33,718 bases of DNA from the NCBI RefSeq assembly GCF_025354735.1, contig NZ_JANXMI010000033.1:1-33718 (forward strand), given 5' to 3'. A program made the position numbers and the translations under genes. The notes beneath the pieces were generated by a model. That model was not told the origin of the DNA, made no database searches, and saw only the letters and a program-made list of their open reading frames with translations. Position 1 is the stretch's first letter, and the number at the start of each line of letters is the position of its first letter. Positions 1-7,374 of this stretch are shown one piece after another. This DNA comes from Rugamonas sp. (lineage in GTDB: Bacteria; Pseudomonadota; Gammaproteobacteria; Burkholderiales; Burkholderiaceae_D).

Positions 1-1427
1 ACTTTCTTCATCGCGCGGCGGAAGTCGAGCGCCTCGAAGATCGATTCCTCGACCAGCGCGGTGCCGCCCGGCGCCTCCATCATGGCCGCGGCGACGTCGC
101 ACGAGGCGATGATCGAGTACTGCGGCGAGGTCGAGGTGTGCATCAGGTAAGCCTCGTTGAAGGCGTCGCGGTCCAGCTTGACCGACTCCGATTCGCGCAC
201 CAGCACCTGCGAGGCCTGCGACAGGCCGGCCAGCAGCTTGTGGGTCGACTGGGTCGAGAAGATCATCGACTCCTTGGCGCGCGGGCGGTCCTTGCCGATC
301 GCGTGCATGTTCTTGTAGAAGTCGTGGAAGGTGGCGTGCGGCAGCCACGCTTCGTCGAAGTGCAGCGTGTCGATCCGGCCGTCGAGCATTTCGCGCAGGG
401 TTTCCACGTTGTAGACCACGCCGTCGTAGGTCGACTGGGTGATGGTCAGGATGCGCGGCTTCTTGTTCTTGGCTTCGCGCGCGAACGGGTTGGCGTCGAT
501 CTTGCGCTGGATGCTCTCCATCGTGAACTCTTCCAGCGGGATCGGACCGATGATGCCCAGGTGGTTGCGGGTCGGCATCAGGAACACCGGGATCGCGCCG
601 CACATGATGATCGAGTGCAGGATGGACTTGTGGCAGTTGCGGTCGACCACGACGATGTCGCCCGGCGCCACCGTCGAGTGCCAGACCATCTTGTTCGAGG
701 TCGAGGTGCCGTTGGTGACGAAGTAGCAGTGGTCGGCGTTGAAGATGCGGGCGGCGTTGCGCTCGGAGGCGGCGACCGGGCCGGTGTGGTCGAGCAGCTG
801 GCCGAGTTCCTCGACGGCGTTGCAGACGTCGGCGCGCAGCATGTTCTCGCCGAAGAACTGGTGGAACATCTGGCCGATCGGCGACTTCAAAAACGCCACG
901 CCGCCGGAGTGGCCGGGGCAGTGCCACGAGTAGGAGCCGTCGTTCGCGTAGTGCACCAGCGCGCGGAAGAAGGGTGGCGACAGGCCGTCCAGGTAGGACT
1001 TGGCTTCGCGGATGATGTGGCGGGCGACGAATTCCGGCGTGTCCTCGAACATGTGGATGAAGCCATGCAGTTCGCGCAGGATGTTGTTCGGGATGTGGCG
1101 CGAGGTGCGCGTTTCGCCGTACAGGTAGATCGGGATGTCGGCGTTCTTGTAGCGGATTTCTTCGACGAAGGCGCGCAGCGATTTGAGCGCGTGCTCGGTG
1201 TCCTCGACCGAGCCGGTGCCGAATTCCTCATCGTCGATCGACAGCACGAAGGCCGACGCGCGCGACTGCTGCTGCGCGAATTGCGACAGGTCGCCGTAGC
1301 TGGTCACGCCCAGCACTTCCATGCCTTCTTTTTCCATGGCGTCGGCCAGCGCACGTATGCCCAGGCCGGACGTGTTCTCGGAACGGAAATCCTCGTCAAT
1401 GATGACGATGGGGAAGCGGAACTTCAT
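1..1427 (-). CDS. Orn/Lys/Arg decarboxylase (basic amino acid decarboxylase), 3' end cut by window
   Basis: PLP-dependent decarboxylase of the bacterial fold-type I group that makes cadaverine, putrescine or agmatine in the cytoplasm. The 475 visible residues begin MKFRFPIVIIDEDF, an N-terminal receiver-like wing domain (about 1-130). The PLP domain follows, with a catalytic block containing HxDEAW around residue 360 and STHKLLAGLSQ, in which K397 should carry the PLP. The wing/PLP arrangement and lysine position match the approximately 715-760 residue family, so about 280 residues lie outside the window. The start ATG has GGAG seven bases upstream. It lies downstream of folA on the same strand but 258 bases away, so it probably has its own promoter. 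Which amino acid it prefers cannot be read from this part. Confidence 0.93.
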   Translation of the reverse strand, partial: MKFRFPIVIIDEDFRSENTSGLGIRALADAMEKEGMEVLGVTSYGDLSQFAQQQSRASAFVLSIDDEEFGTGSVEDTEHALKSLRAFVEEIRYKNADIPIYLYGETRTSRHIPNNILRELHGFIHMFEDTPEFVARHIIREAKSYLDGLSPPFFRALVHYANDGSYSWHCPGHSGGVAFLKSPIGQMFHQFFGENMLRADVCNAVEELGQLLDHTGPVAASERNAARIFNADHCYFVTNGTSTSNKMVWHSTVAPGDIVVVDRNCHKSILHSIIMCGAIPVFLMPTRNHLGIIGPIPLEEFTMESIQRKIDANPFAREAKNKKPRILTITQSTYDGVVYNVETLREMLDGRIDTLHFDEAWLPHATFHDFYKNMHAIGKDRPRAKESMIFSTQSTHKLLAGLSQASQVLVRESESVKLDRDAFNEAYLMHTSTSPQYSIIASCDVAAAMMEAPGGTALVEESIFEALDFRRAMKK

Positions 1428-1685
1428 GGATGTCTCCAAATAGAAGAGCGCCCCCTGCGGCCGGTCGGCTCAAAGGGGCGGGCGGGACGTCGTCAACGGC
1501 GACGCACCAAAAAAAAACAAGAACGGGATTCTCGCAGAAATGGCGGCGCTCTGGGAAAAAATCACAAAAAATCGCGGGCTTTCCTGTCGCGCTGTCGGAT
1601 TGCCGGCCGCACCCGCTTTGACTTCGATAATCTGACACCGTATTACAGCGGTATTACAGCGGTATGACAGCGTGTTTGCCGTTTT
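1428..1685. promoter_or_regulatory. Intergenic region upstream of the decarboxylase
   Basis: 258 bases between the end of folA and the decarboxylase start, both on the minus strand. It holds an A9 run near 1510, two A6 runs near 1560 and, at its right edge, the 11-base tandem repeat listed separately. I see no clear -35/-10 pair and no convincing terminator hairpin. Open frames here look like chance frames. Confidence 0.4.
1640..1672. repeat. Three tandem 11-base repeats, consensus GTATTACAGCG
   Basis: Copies at 1640-1650, 1651-1661 and 1662-1672. The first two are identical and the third differs at one base (GTATGACAGCG). They start 13 bases past the folA stop codon and lie upstream of the decarboxylase. 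An 11-base period places the copies on the same face of the helix, which would suit a protein-binding array, but replication slippage explains them equally well. Confidence 0.85.
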
Positions 1686-2180
1686 TTAGCAGGCCATCAG
1701 CCTGCGCCGGTAAGTCACGAAGGCGTAATCGAGGCCGGCCTGCGGCGACGACGCTTCCTCGCGCTCCGCTTCCTGCCACTGGTCCGCCGCGATGGCCGGA
1801 AAAAAAGCGTCGCAGTTATAAGTGTGCTTGATTTCTGTGACGATCAAGCGGTCGGCCAGGTCCAGCGACTGCCCATAAATTTCGGCGCCGCCGATGATGA
1901 AGGCTTGCGGCTCATCGAGCAGCTCGACCGCCGCGGTCAGCGAGCCGGCCGTCTCCACGCCGTCATGGCGCCAGTCCGCGTTGCGCGTAATGACAATATT
2001 GCGACGGCCCGGCAGCGGGCGGCCGATGGAATCGAAAGTCTTGCGGCCCATGAGTATCGGATGGCCGGTGGTCAGGCGCTTGAAATGCGCCATGTCTTCG
2101 GCCAGCTTCCACGGCAGCGTGTTGGCGATGCCGATGCCGCGGTTCGCGTCCATCGCGACGATGATAGTCAGTTGAGTCAT
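1686..2180 (-). CDS. folA: Dihydrofolate reductase
   Basis: Reduces dihydrofolate to tetrahydrofolate with NADPH, regenerating the folate consumed by thymidylate synthase. At 164 residues it has the usual chromosomal FolA length. Visible family marks are the N-terminal strand with MDANRGIG, the LPW (22-24) leading to the substrate-binding acid D29 (equivalent to E. coli D27), the GRKTFDSIGRPLPGR cofactor block near residues 45-59, and IIGGAEIY for NADPH binding. The start codon has no obvious Shine-Dalgarno sequence, and a TATAAG-like box sits only a few bases upstream, so a very short leader is possible. In many relatives folA sits beside thyA; here thyA is 15 kb away. Confidence 0.97.
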   Translation of the reverse strand: MTQLTIIVAMDANRGIGIANTLPWKLAEDMAHFKRLTTGHPILMGRKTFDSIGRPLPGRRNIVITRNADWRHDGVETAGSLTAAVELLDEPQAFIIGGAEIYGQSLDLADRLIVTEIKHTYNCDAFFPAIAADQWQEAEREEASSPQAGLDYAFVTYRRRLMAC

Positions 2181-2476
2181 GTATCTTATAGTTCAAGGCG
2201 TCCAAAGCGGGAAGGGCGCGGCCGGCCTGCATTCTCATCTATCTGTGCATATATCTGTGCATATATCGATGCCCATGCGCGGGCCGGCGCCGTCATGCCA
2301 ACATTATCGTTGAAATCGGCGCCAGGGGGGAATTCCCTTGGCGGGCCGCGCGCGCCGGCCCGGCGCCGCCCGTGCCTGGCGCCGATAACGAAAAATTAAT
2401 GTTCTCGCCGACGCCTGCAAGGCCGGCCGTTTTACGGGACAATAGAGGACTTCGCACAGCCATCATCGGAATTCCC
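2181..2476. promoter_or_regulatory. Divergent promoter region, folA / MFS exporter
   Basis: 296 bases between divergent starts. A TATAAG-like box on the minus strand (2185-2190) is placed for folA. On the plus side there is an AT-richer patch (AACGAAAAATTAATG, about 2388-2402) but no clear promoter pair. The 12-base tandem repeat at 2240-2272 lies in the middle. No credible gene fits. Confidence 0.4.
2240..2272. repeat. 12-base tandem repeat TATCTGTGCATA, two full copies plus a partial
   Basis: Identical copies at 2240-2251 and 2252-2263, followed by a degenerate TATCGATGC (2264-2272). It sits between the divergent folA and MFS genes in otherwise GC-rich sequence. TGCATA is close to palindromic, so this could be a regulator site array, but nothing here identifies the regulator. 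Confidence 0.8.
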
Positions 2477-3880
2477 ATGTCCCAGCAGCCCGCCGCAGCC
2501 CTAGCCGACCGCGCTTCCCTCGACGCGCCCGGCGACGGTCTGCCGCCCGACGCGCGGCGCTGGGCCATCCTGTCGGTGGCGATCGGTGTCGGCATGGCCT
2601 CGCTCGATACCGCCATCGCCAACACCGCCTTGCCGGCCATCGCCGCGCAGCTGCACACGACGCCGGCGGCCTCGGTCTGGATCGTCAACGTCTACCAGCT
2701 GGCGATGGTCGCCACGCTGCTGCCGTTCGCCGCGCTGGGCGAAATCATCGGCTACCGGCGCGTGTGCCTGGCCGGCCTGCTGCTGTTTACAGCGGCGTCG
2801 CTGGCCTGCGCGATGGCGTGGTCGCTGCCGTCGCTGGTGGTGGCGCGGCTGTTCCAGGGCGTCGGCGCGGCCGCCATCATGGGCGTCAACAGCGCGATGC
2901 TGGGCGTGATCTACCCCAAGCGCTTGCTGGGGCGCGGCTTCGGCACCAACGCGCTGGTGGTGGCGGTGGCGTTCGCGGTCGGCCCGACGGCGGCCTCGCT
3001 GATCCTGGCCACGGCCACCTGGCCATGGCTGTTCGCGATCAACGTGCCGCTGGGCGTGGTCGCCGTCATGCTGGGCCGCCGCGTGCTGCCATTGACGCCG
3101 CGCGCCAGCCACCACGTCGACGGCCTGACGGCGTTGTTCAACGTCGGCGCCTTCGGCCTGCTGATACTGGCCGCCGGCGAGGGCGCGCACCTGGCGTCCA
3201 TGACCACGCTGCTGCCCGAGCTGCTCGGCTCGGCCATCTTCTTCGCGCTGCTGCTGCGGCGCCAGCGCGGCCACGCCGCGCCCATGCTGCCGGTCGATCT
3301 GTTCAAGCGCCCGCTGTTCGCGCTGTCGGCGCTGACGTCCGTGTGCACCTTCGCCGCGCAGGGACTGGCCTTCGTCTCGCTGCCGTTTTATTTCGAGACG
3401 ACGCTGGGCCGCTCGCCCATCGAGACCGGCTTCCTGATGACGCCATGGGCCGTGCTGGTCGCGATCATGGCGCCGATCGCGGGGCGCTTGAGCGACCGTT
3501 ATTCACCCGGCCTGCTGGGCGGGATCGGCCTGGCGGCGCTGTCGGGCGGACTGGTGACGATGATTTTGATGCCGGCCCACCCTTCGGTGTTCGACATCGG
3601 CTGGCGCATGGCGGTGTGCGGGGTCGGCTTCGGCTTCTTCCAGGCGCCGAATTTGAAGGCCATCATGGGCAGCGCGCCGCCGGAACGCAGCGGCGGCGCC
3701 AGCGGCATCGTCGCCACCGCGCGCCTGATCGGGCAGTCGAGCGGCGCGGCGCTGGTGGCCTACTGCTTCACGCTATCGAGCACGCGCGGCACCACCTATG
3801 CGCTGGTGCTGGCGGCGAGCGTGTCGGCCATCGCCTGCGTGGCGAGCTTCTCGCGGCTGTTCGTCAAGCAGGCCGCCTGA
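2477..3880 (+). CDS. MFS transporter, DHA2 (QacA/EmrB-like) drug exporter family
   Basis: Inner-membrane proton-coupled exporter. The 467-residue protein is a chain of hydrophobic helices, probably 14. The first helix carries the DHA2 signature (SLDTAIANTALPAIA, near residues 40-54), followed by the loop motif GEIIGYRR between helices 2 and 3. A glycine-rich GVGFGFFQAP segment and a closing ARLIGQSSGAALVAY helix also fit the family. I chose the ATG at 2477 (MSQQPAAA), which leaves a short hydrophilic N-terminus; an in-frame upstream start at 2372 would add an unlikely basic, proline-rich leader. The ribosome site is weak. The substrate cannot be told from sequence. The 3' end is convergent with the anti-sigma gene, 14 bases apart. 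Confidence 0.9.
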   Translation: MSQQPAAALADRASLDAPGDGLPPDARRWAILSVAIGVGMASLDTAIANTALPAIAAQLHTTPAASVWIVNVYQLAMVATLLPFAALGEIIGYRRVCLAGLLLFTAASLACAMAWSLPSLVVARLFQGVGAAAIMGVNSAMLGVIYPKRLLGRGFGTNALVVAVAFAVGPTAASLILATATWPWLFAINVPLGVVAVMLGRRVLPLTPRASHHVDGLTALFNVGAFGLLILAAGEGAHLASMTTLLPELLGSAIFFALLLRRQRGHAAPMLPVDLFKRPLFALSALTSVCTFAAQGLAFVSLPFYFETTLGRSPIETGFLMTPWAVLVAIMAPIAGRLSDRYSPGLLGGIGLAALSGGLVTMILMPAHPSVFDIGWRMAVCGVGFGFFQAPNLKAIMGSAPPERSGGASGIVATARLIGQSSGAALVAYCFTLSSTRGTTYALVLAASVSAIACVASFSRLFVKQAA

Positions 3881-3894
3881 CGTCGATAGGATAT

Positions 3895-4680
3895 TTATTG
3901 CGGCGGATACTCGTCGATCTTCGCTTGCAGCAGATGCGCGAACTGCGCCAGCTCCTGCCCGTTCAGGTCCGACACCGCCGAATAATCCATGCCCTTGTCG
4001 CTCCAGCGCAGCAGCTGGAAGCCCTGGTGCGACGAGGACTGCGGCGCGGAAGCCGGGGCTTCATGGGCCGACCGCTGCGGCCACAAATATAAATTGATGA
4101 TGTGCTTGCGGTGCCGGTACACCAGCGCCGCCACGGCGCGCTGGTTCAGATAATCGAGCCGGCCGCCGACCAGCGGAAAATCCTGCTGCGCCAGATCGAC
4201 CACCGGCGGCGAAAAATCGAGTTTGCCGGCGAACCACGGCTTGACCGTGTGCTGGTCGGTCGAGGCCACATCGGCCAGGTGGTCCGGCATCAGCGAGCGG
4301 AAATGGCTGGCCACCAGATCCTGCTCCAGCCGCTCGCCGCCCGACGGCTGGCCCAGGTACAGCGCCAGCGTCACCGCGAAAGCGGCCGTGCTGGCGCCGG
4401 CGATGCCGAGATTGATCCACGCCCACGGCCATGTTCTCGGTGCGCGGCGGCGCGGCTGCTGCTGCGCCAGCGCCGCACGGATGCGGTGCTTCAAATGCGG
4501 CGGCGCCTTGTGGCGCGTGGCCTGCTGCGCAATCGTCGCGCGCAATTCGAGCTGCTGCGCCAGCGCCGCTTCGCAGGCCGCGCAGCCGGCCAGATGCCGC
4601 TCCATTTGCAGCGCGGTCGCCGCATCGAGCTCGCCGTCGACATAAGCCGACATCAAATCCTGCGCCTGATTACAATCCAT
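3895..4680 (-). CDS. Membrane-bound zinc-binding anti-sigma factor
   Basis: Partner of the ECF sigma factor encoded just upstream; expected to hold that sigma at the inner membrane until a signal frees it. The N-terminus has the ZAS zinc-finger pattern HX3CX2C at H29, C33 and C36, plus the conserved early cysteine C3 (MDCNQ). A single membrane helix spans about residues 86-108, followed by an approximately 150-residue periplasmic part rich in W and H. Its length of 261 residues is typical. The ATG lies inside the end of the sigma gene (11-base overlap), so the two are probably translationally coupled. The signal sensed is unknown. Confidence 0.9.
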   Translation of the reverse strand: MDCNQAQDLMSAYVDGELDAATALQMERHLAGCAACEAALAQQLELRATIAQQATRHKAPPHLKHRIRAALAQQQPRRRAPRTWPWAWINLGIAGASTAAFAVTLALYLGQPSGGERLEQDLVASHFRSLMPDHLADVASTDQHTVKPWFAGKLDFSPPVVDLAQQDFPLVGGRLDYLNQRAVAALVYRHRKHIINLYLWPQRSAHEAPASAPQSSSHQGFQLLRWSDKGMDYSAVSDLNGQELAQFAHLLQAKIDEYPPQ

Positions 4681-5248
4681 CCTGATCTCCTGCCTGATCG
4701 CGCGTCAGCAATGACAGCAGCTGCTTGCGCGCGCGCGCCAAGCGCGACATCACTGTACCGATCGGTACATTCACCACTTGCGCGATTTGCTTGTACGACA
4801 AATCGTCCATTTCCTTCATCACCAGCACCTCGCGGAAAGCGCGCGGCAGCCGGTCCAGCGCCTGGTTGACCGTTCTATCGAGGTCGCGGCTGGCGGCGAT
4901 GCGGGCCGGATCGCCGCCGCTGCGCGAGTCCGCCGCGCCGTCGCCGATATCGGCCGCGCCGTGTTCATCCTCCTCGAAGCTGACGTCGGCCCGCTCATGG
5001 TGGGTGTCGCGCAGCGTCGAGTAATAAGTGTTGCGGACGATGGTCAGCAGCCAGGCGCGCGCGTCGCCGCCGCGAAAACTGTCGACGAAGCGGAAGGCGC
5101 GCAGATAGGCGTCCTGCACCAGATCGTCGGCGGCATGCGGATCGCGCGTCAGCCAGCGCGCCAGATTGTAGGCGGCGTCGAGGTGCGGCATGGCCAGCGC
5201 CTCGAACTGTGCGGTTTTGTCGTCGTCACCCAAATACTTACCCATCAT
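4670..5248 (-). CDS. RNA polymerase ECF sigma factor
   Basis: Group 4 sigma factor of 192 residues with region 2 (DLVQDAYLRAF, then RAWLLTIVRNTYY) and region 4 (LPRAFREVLVMKEMDDLSYKQ, then IPIGTVMSRLARARKQL-like helix-turn-helix text), separated by an acidic linker. Two adjacent ATG codons (5248 and 5245) follow a GGGAC ribosome site; either could be used, and longer upstream extensions lack family similarity. It overlaps the anti-sigma gene by 11 bases. It is divergent from the metallophosphoesterase/cupredoxin pair, which are its likely targets, together with itself. Confidence 0.92.
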   Translation of the reverse strand: MMGKYLGDDDKTAQFEALAMPHLDAAYNLARWLTRDPHAADDLVQDAYLRAFRFVDSFRGGDARAWLLTIVRNTYYSTLRDTHHERADVSFEEDEHGAADIGDGAADSRSGGDPARIAASRDLDRTVNQALDRLPRAFREVLVMKEMDDLSYKQIAQVVNVPIGTVMSRLARARKQLLSLLTRDQAGDQDGL

Positions 5249-5424
5249 CGTAGTCCCGAATAGGGAGACTCGCCGGCCTGCGTTTTTATTCCCGCATCGA
5301 GCAAAAAAAGATTTATCGAATGGCGGGAATATTTGCGCCGTCATCCGGGTTTGACTTCTTGCGAGCGGTACCAAAGATCGCAGCGATTATGGCACGACAC
5401 AACAATCACGCACAGGAGCACATC
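5249..5424. promoter_or_regulatory. Divergent control region with outward-facing GCGGGAAT arms
   Basis: 176 bases between the ECF sigma gene and the metallophosphoesterase. It contains an 8-base perfect inverted repeat: ATTCCCGC at 5288-5295 and GCGGGAAT at 5323-5330, with TCGA repeated just inside each arm. Read outward on each strand, both arms present GGGAAT followed by an A/T-rich stretch. This resembles the GGAA(C/T) -35 element of ECF promoters and would suit divergent autoregulated promoters. I could not identify a matching pair of -10 elements. Confidence 0.45.
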
Positions 5425-6303
5425 ATGTTAGACCGCAGGAACTTCTTGAGGCTGGGCGCCATCGGCGGCGGCGCCGTCTTTATGTCGGGACTATTCGGCG
5501 CCGCCCACGCGGCCGCGCAGGACGACTTCTATTTCGTCCAGCTGTCCGATTCGCACTGGGGCTACAGCGGGCCGGCCAACCCGGACGCGCAAAACACATT
5601 GCGCCAAGCCGTCGCCGCCGTCAACGCGCTGGAGGTCAAGCCGGACTTCATCGTCTTCACCGGCGACCTGACGCACACCACCGACGACCCGGCCGAACGC
5701 CGCCGCCGCATGGCCGAATTCAAAACCATCGTGGCGGCGCTCGACGTCAAGGACATCCATTTTCTGGCGGGCGAGCATGACGCCTCGCTCGACAAGGGCG
5801 CCGCCTTCATCGAACATTTCGGCCCGACGCACTACAGCTTCGACCACAAGGGCGTGCACTTCATCGCGCTCGACAACGTGTCCGACCCCGGCGCCCGCAT
5901 CGGCGACGAACAGCTGGAATGGCTGAAGGCCGACCTGGCGAAACACGCCAGCGACGCCCGCATCGTGGTGCTGACGCACCGGCCGCTGTTCGACCTGGCG
6001 CCGAAGTGGGACTGGGCCACGCGCGACGGCGACAAGGCGGTCGCGCTGCTGATGCCGTATTCGAACGTGACCGTTTTTTACGGCCACATTCATCAGGAAA
6101 ACCACCAGATGACGGGCCACATCGCGCACCACGCGGCCAAGTCGCTGATCTTCCCGCTGCCGGCGCCGGGATCGCAGGACAAGCGCACGCCGCTGCCCTA
6201 CGACGCGGCCGCGCCGAACAAGGGACTGGGCTTCCGCGAGATCGACGCCGAAGCGAAACAGGCCGGCTACCAGCTGACCGAATTCCCCGTCACGAAAGGA
6301 TAG
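5425..6303 (+). CDS. Tat-exported metallophosphoesterase
   Basis: Calcineurin-like dinuclear metal phosphoesterase, probably periplasmic. The N-terminus DRRNFLRLG followed by a hydrophobic run ending AHAAAQ fits a twin-arginine signal peptide. The metal-site blocks appear in order: D42xH44, GD81, the block normally GNHD/E (here GE117H118D), H185 in THRPLF, and GH221xH223. The asparagine of GNH is therefore glutamate here. The start is fixed by AGGAG eight bases before the ATG. At 292 residues it is a single-domain enzyme. It is followed after 3 bases by the cupredoxin gene and faces the ECF sigma gene, so it probably belongs to that regulon. The natural substrate is unknown. Confidence 0.9.
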   Translation: MLDRRNFLRLGAIGGGAVFMSGLFGAAHAAAQDDFYFVQLSDSHWGYSGPANPDAQNTLRQAVAAVNALEVKPDFIVFTGDLTHTTDDPAERRRRMAEFKTIVAALDVKDIHFLAGEHDASLDKGAAFIEHFGPTHYSFDHKGVHFIALDNVSDPGARIGDEQLEWLKADLAKHASDARIVVLTHRPLFDLAPKWDWATRDGDKAVALLMPYSNVTVFYGHIHQENHQMTGHIAHHAAKSLIFPLPAPGSQDKRTPLPYDAAAPNKGLGFREIDAEAKQAGYQLTEFPVTKG

Positions 6304-6306
6304 GCC

Positions 6307-6693
6307 ATGCAGACATCGAAACGACGCTTCATGGTCGGCGTGCCGCTGGCGCTGGCGGCGGGACTGGGAACGGTGCTGATGGCCGGCGCCGGCGTGGCCG
6401 CCGCGAAGCCGAAGGAGCGTGTCATCAAAATCGAAGCGCGCAAATTCCGCTACGCGCCCAATCTGATCGAGCTGAAAAAAGGCGAGGCCGTGGTGCTGGA
6501 ATTCCGCGCCATCGACTTCACGCACGGCTTCTCCATCCCGGAAATGAAAGTGCGCGCCGACCTGCTGCAAGGGCAGGTCGTGCGCGTCAAGCTGCAACCG
6601 GATACGGCCGGCCAGTTCGGCTTCTTGTGCGATAACTTCTGCGGCAGCGGCCACGAAGAAATGGCCGGCTCCATCATCGTCAAGGAAGCGTAA
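6307..6693 (+). CDS. Small exported cupredoxin with CuA-like (COX II-type) metal motif
   Basis: 128-residue protein with a basic N-terminus (KRRF) and hydrophobic stretch (about 9-33), acting as signal peptide or membrane anchor, then a single cupredoxin beta-sandwich. Likely ligands are H73 (FTHGF) and the C-terminal loop C108-DNF-C112-GSG-H116-EE-M119. The spacing CX3CX3HX2M is that of the binuclear CuA centre of cytochrome oxidase subunit II and nitrous oxide reductase, not of ordinary type 1 sites with one cysteine. The family's CxExC glutamate is asparagine here. Neither a COX II transmembrane hairpin nor other oxidase subunits are present. Probably an electron-transfer or copper-handling protein, cotranscribed with the metallophosphoesterase. 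Confidence 0.85.
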   Translation: MQTSKRRFMVGVPLALAAGLGTVLMAGAGVAAAKPKERVIKIEARKFRYAPNLIELKKGEAVVLEFRAIDFTHGFSIPEMKVRADLLQGQVVRVKLQPDTAGQFGFLCDNFCGSGHEEMAGSIIVKEA

Positions 6694-6698
6694 AGCCG

Positions 6699-6718
6699 GA
6701 GCGGCTTGAAAGCCGCTC
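6699..6718. terminator. Hairpin between convergent genes
   Basis: Perfect 8-base stem (GAGCGGCT / AGCCGCTC) with a TGAA loop, six bases past the cupredoxin stop codon. No T-run follows, so termination by this hairpin is plausible but not certain. Confidence 0.5.
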
Positions 6719-6746
6719 GGTTCCATTGGCGCCGCATCCACCGACA

Positions 6747-7373
6747 TTAAATAAAAGGACTCAATCTCCCCAGCGCCGCAATCTCGTTGAGCGCATTGTA
6801 TAAAGTGCCGATAGTGCGGGCCACCGCCGCGGGTGGGTAGCTGGCGAGGTTTTTCTTCAACGTCCAGTAGCGGCCGTGCGCGAGCCAATGGCGCACGCGC
6901 AGCGCGTCTTTCAGTCCGCCGATGCCGGTCAGGATGCGGTCGCGATCTTGCTGCCGCATGGTTTTTAGCGTCGCCGCATAGTCCTTCCAGGCGTCGATGA
7001 TGCCGCCTTCGTACAATGGGACTTCCCAATCGTGAGCGGCGTGTGATTGAAGTAAAGCGAGGCGCTTCGCCAGGGAGTTTGCCGTTTTTTGCGCGCGCGT
7101 TCTTGCATCGAGCCGTATGCGGGCCTCGGCCGCCGCGATCAAAGTGAATATCGCGGACAAATCCACTTCAGCGATACAGGCGTCAAAATGGGCATCAATT
7201 CCGCGCCGGGTTGTACCTGCGGGTAGAACGCCAAGCAAGAATGACGATGGCGCCAGGTATTCAAGCGTGCTTGCGTGGCTGGCGTAGCGTTGCACGGACA
7301 ACCCGTTTGCGCACAGATCGCGCCAGTGCAGCACGGCGTTTTGATCGAGTGCCGTAGGATGGTTGAACAGCAT
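6747..7373 (-). CDS. HEPN-domain protein, putative ribonuclease toxin-like
   Basis: 208-residue protein not matched to a named family. A helical C-terminal half carries LKDALRVRHWLAHGRYW, in which R161-HWLA-H166 is the RX4H motif of HEPN nucleases, with a polar residue after the Arg as usual. HEPN proteins of toxin-antitoxin and defence loci cut RNA at this site. I chose the ATG at 7373 (MLFNHPTAL): it follows the upstream gene's stop by one base and has GAGGG eight bases before it. The alternative ATGs at 7388 and 7406 lie inside the upstream gene with poorer ribosome sites. Base composition and codon use are visibly less GC-rich than the flanks, suggesting acquisition. The ribonuclease role is inferred from the motif alone. 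Confidence 0.65.
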   Translation of the reverse strand: MLFNHPTALDQNAVLHWRDLCANGLSVQRYASHASTLEYLAPSSFLLGVLPAGTTRRGIDAHFDACIAEVDLSAIFTLIAAAEARIRLDARTRAQKTANSLAKRLALLQSHAAHDWEVPLYEGGIIDAWKDYAATLKTMRQQDRDRILTGIGGLKDALRVRHWLAHGRYWTLKKNLASYPPAAVARTIGTLYNALNEIAALGRLSPFI

Positions 7374-7374
7374 C

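Noticed and set aside
138..1667. Long plus-strand open frame opposite the decarboxylase
   Set aside because: Its translation is Arg/Val/Asp-rich mirror text with no family similarity, whereas the minus strand encodes a clear PLP decarboxylase.
2372..2476. N-terminal extension of the MFS exporter
   Set aside because: The added residues are not transporter-like and overlap the expected promoter region; ATG 2477 fits the family.
5491..7029. 512-codon minus-strand frame spanning the metallophosphoesterase, cupredoxin and part of the HEPN gene
   Set aside because: It crosses three well-supported genes and has no coherent similarity of its own.
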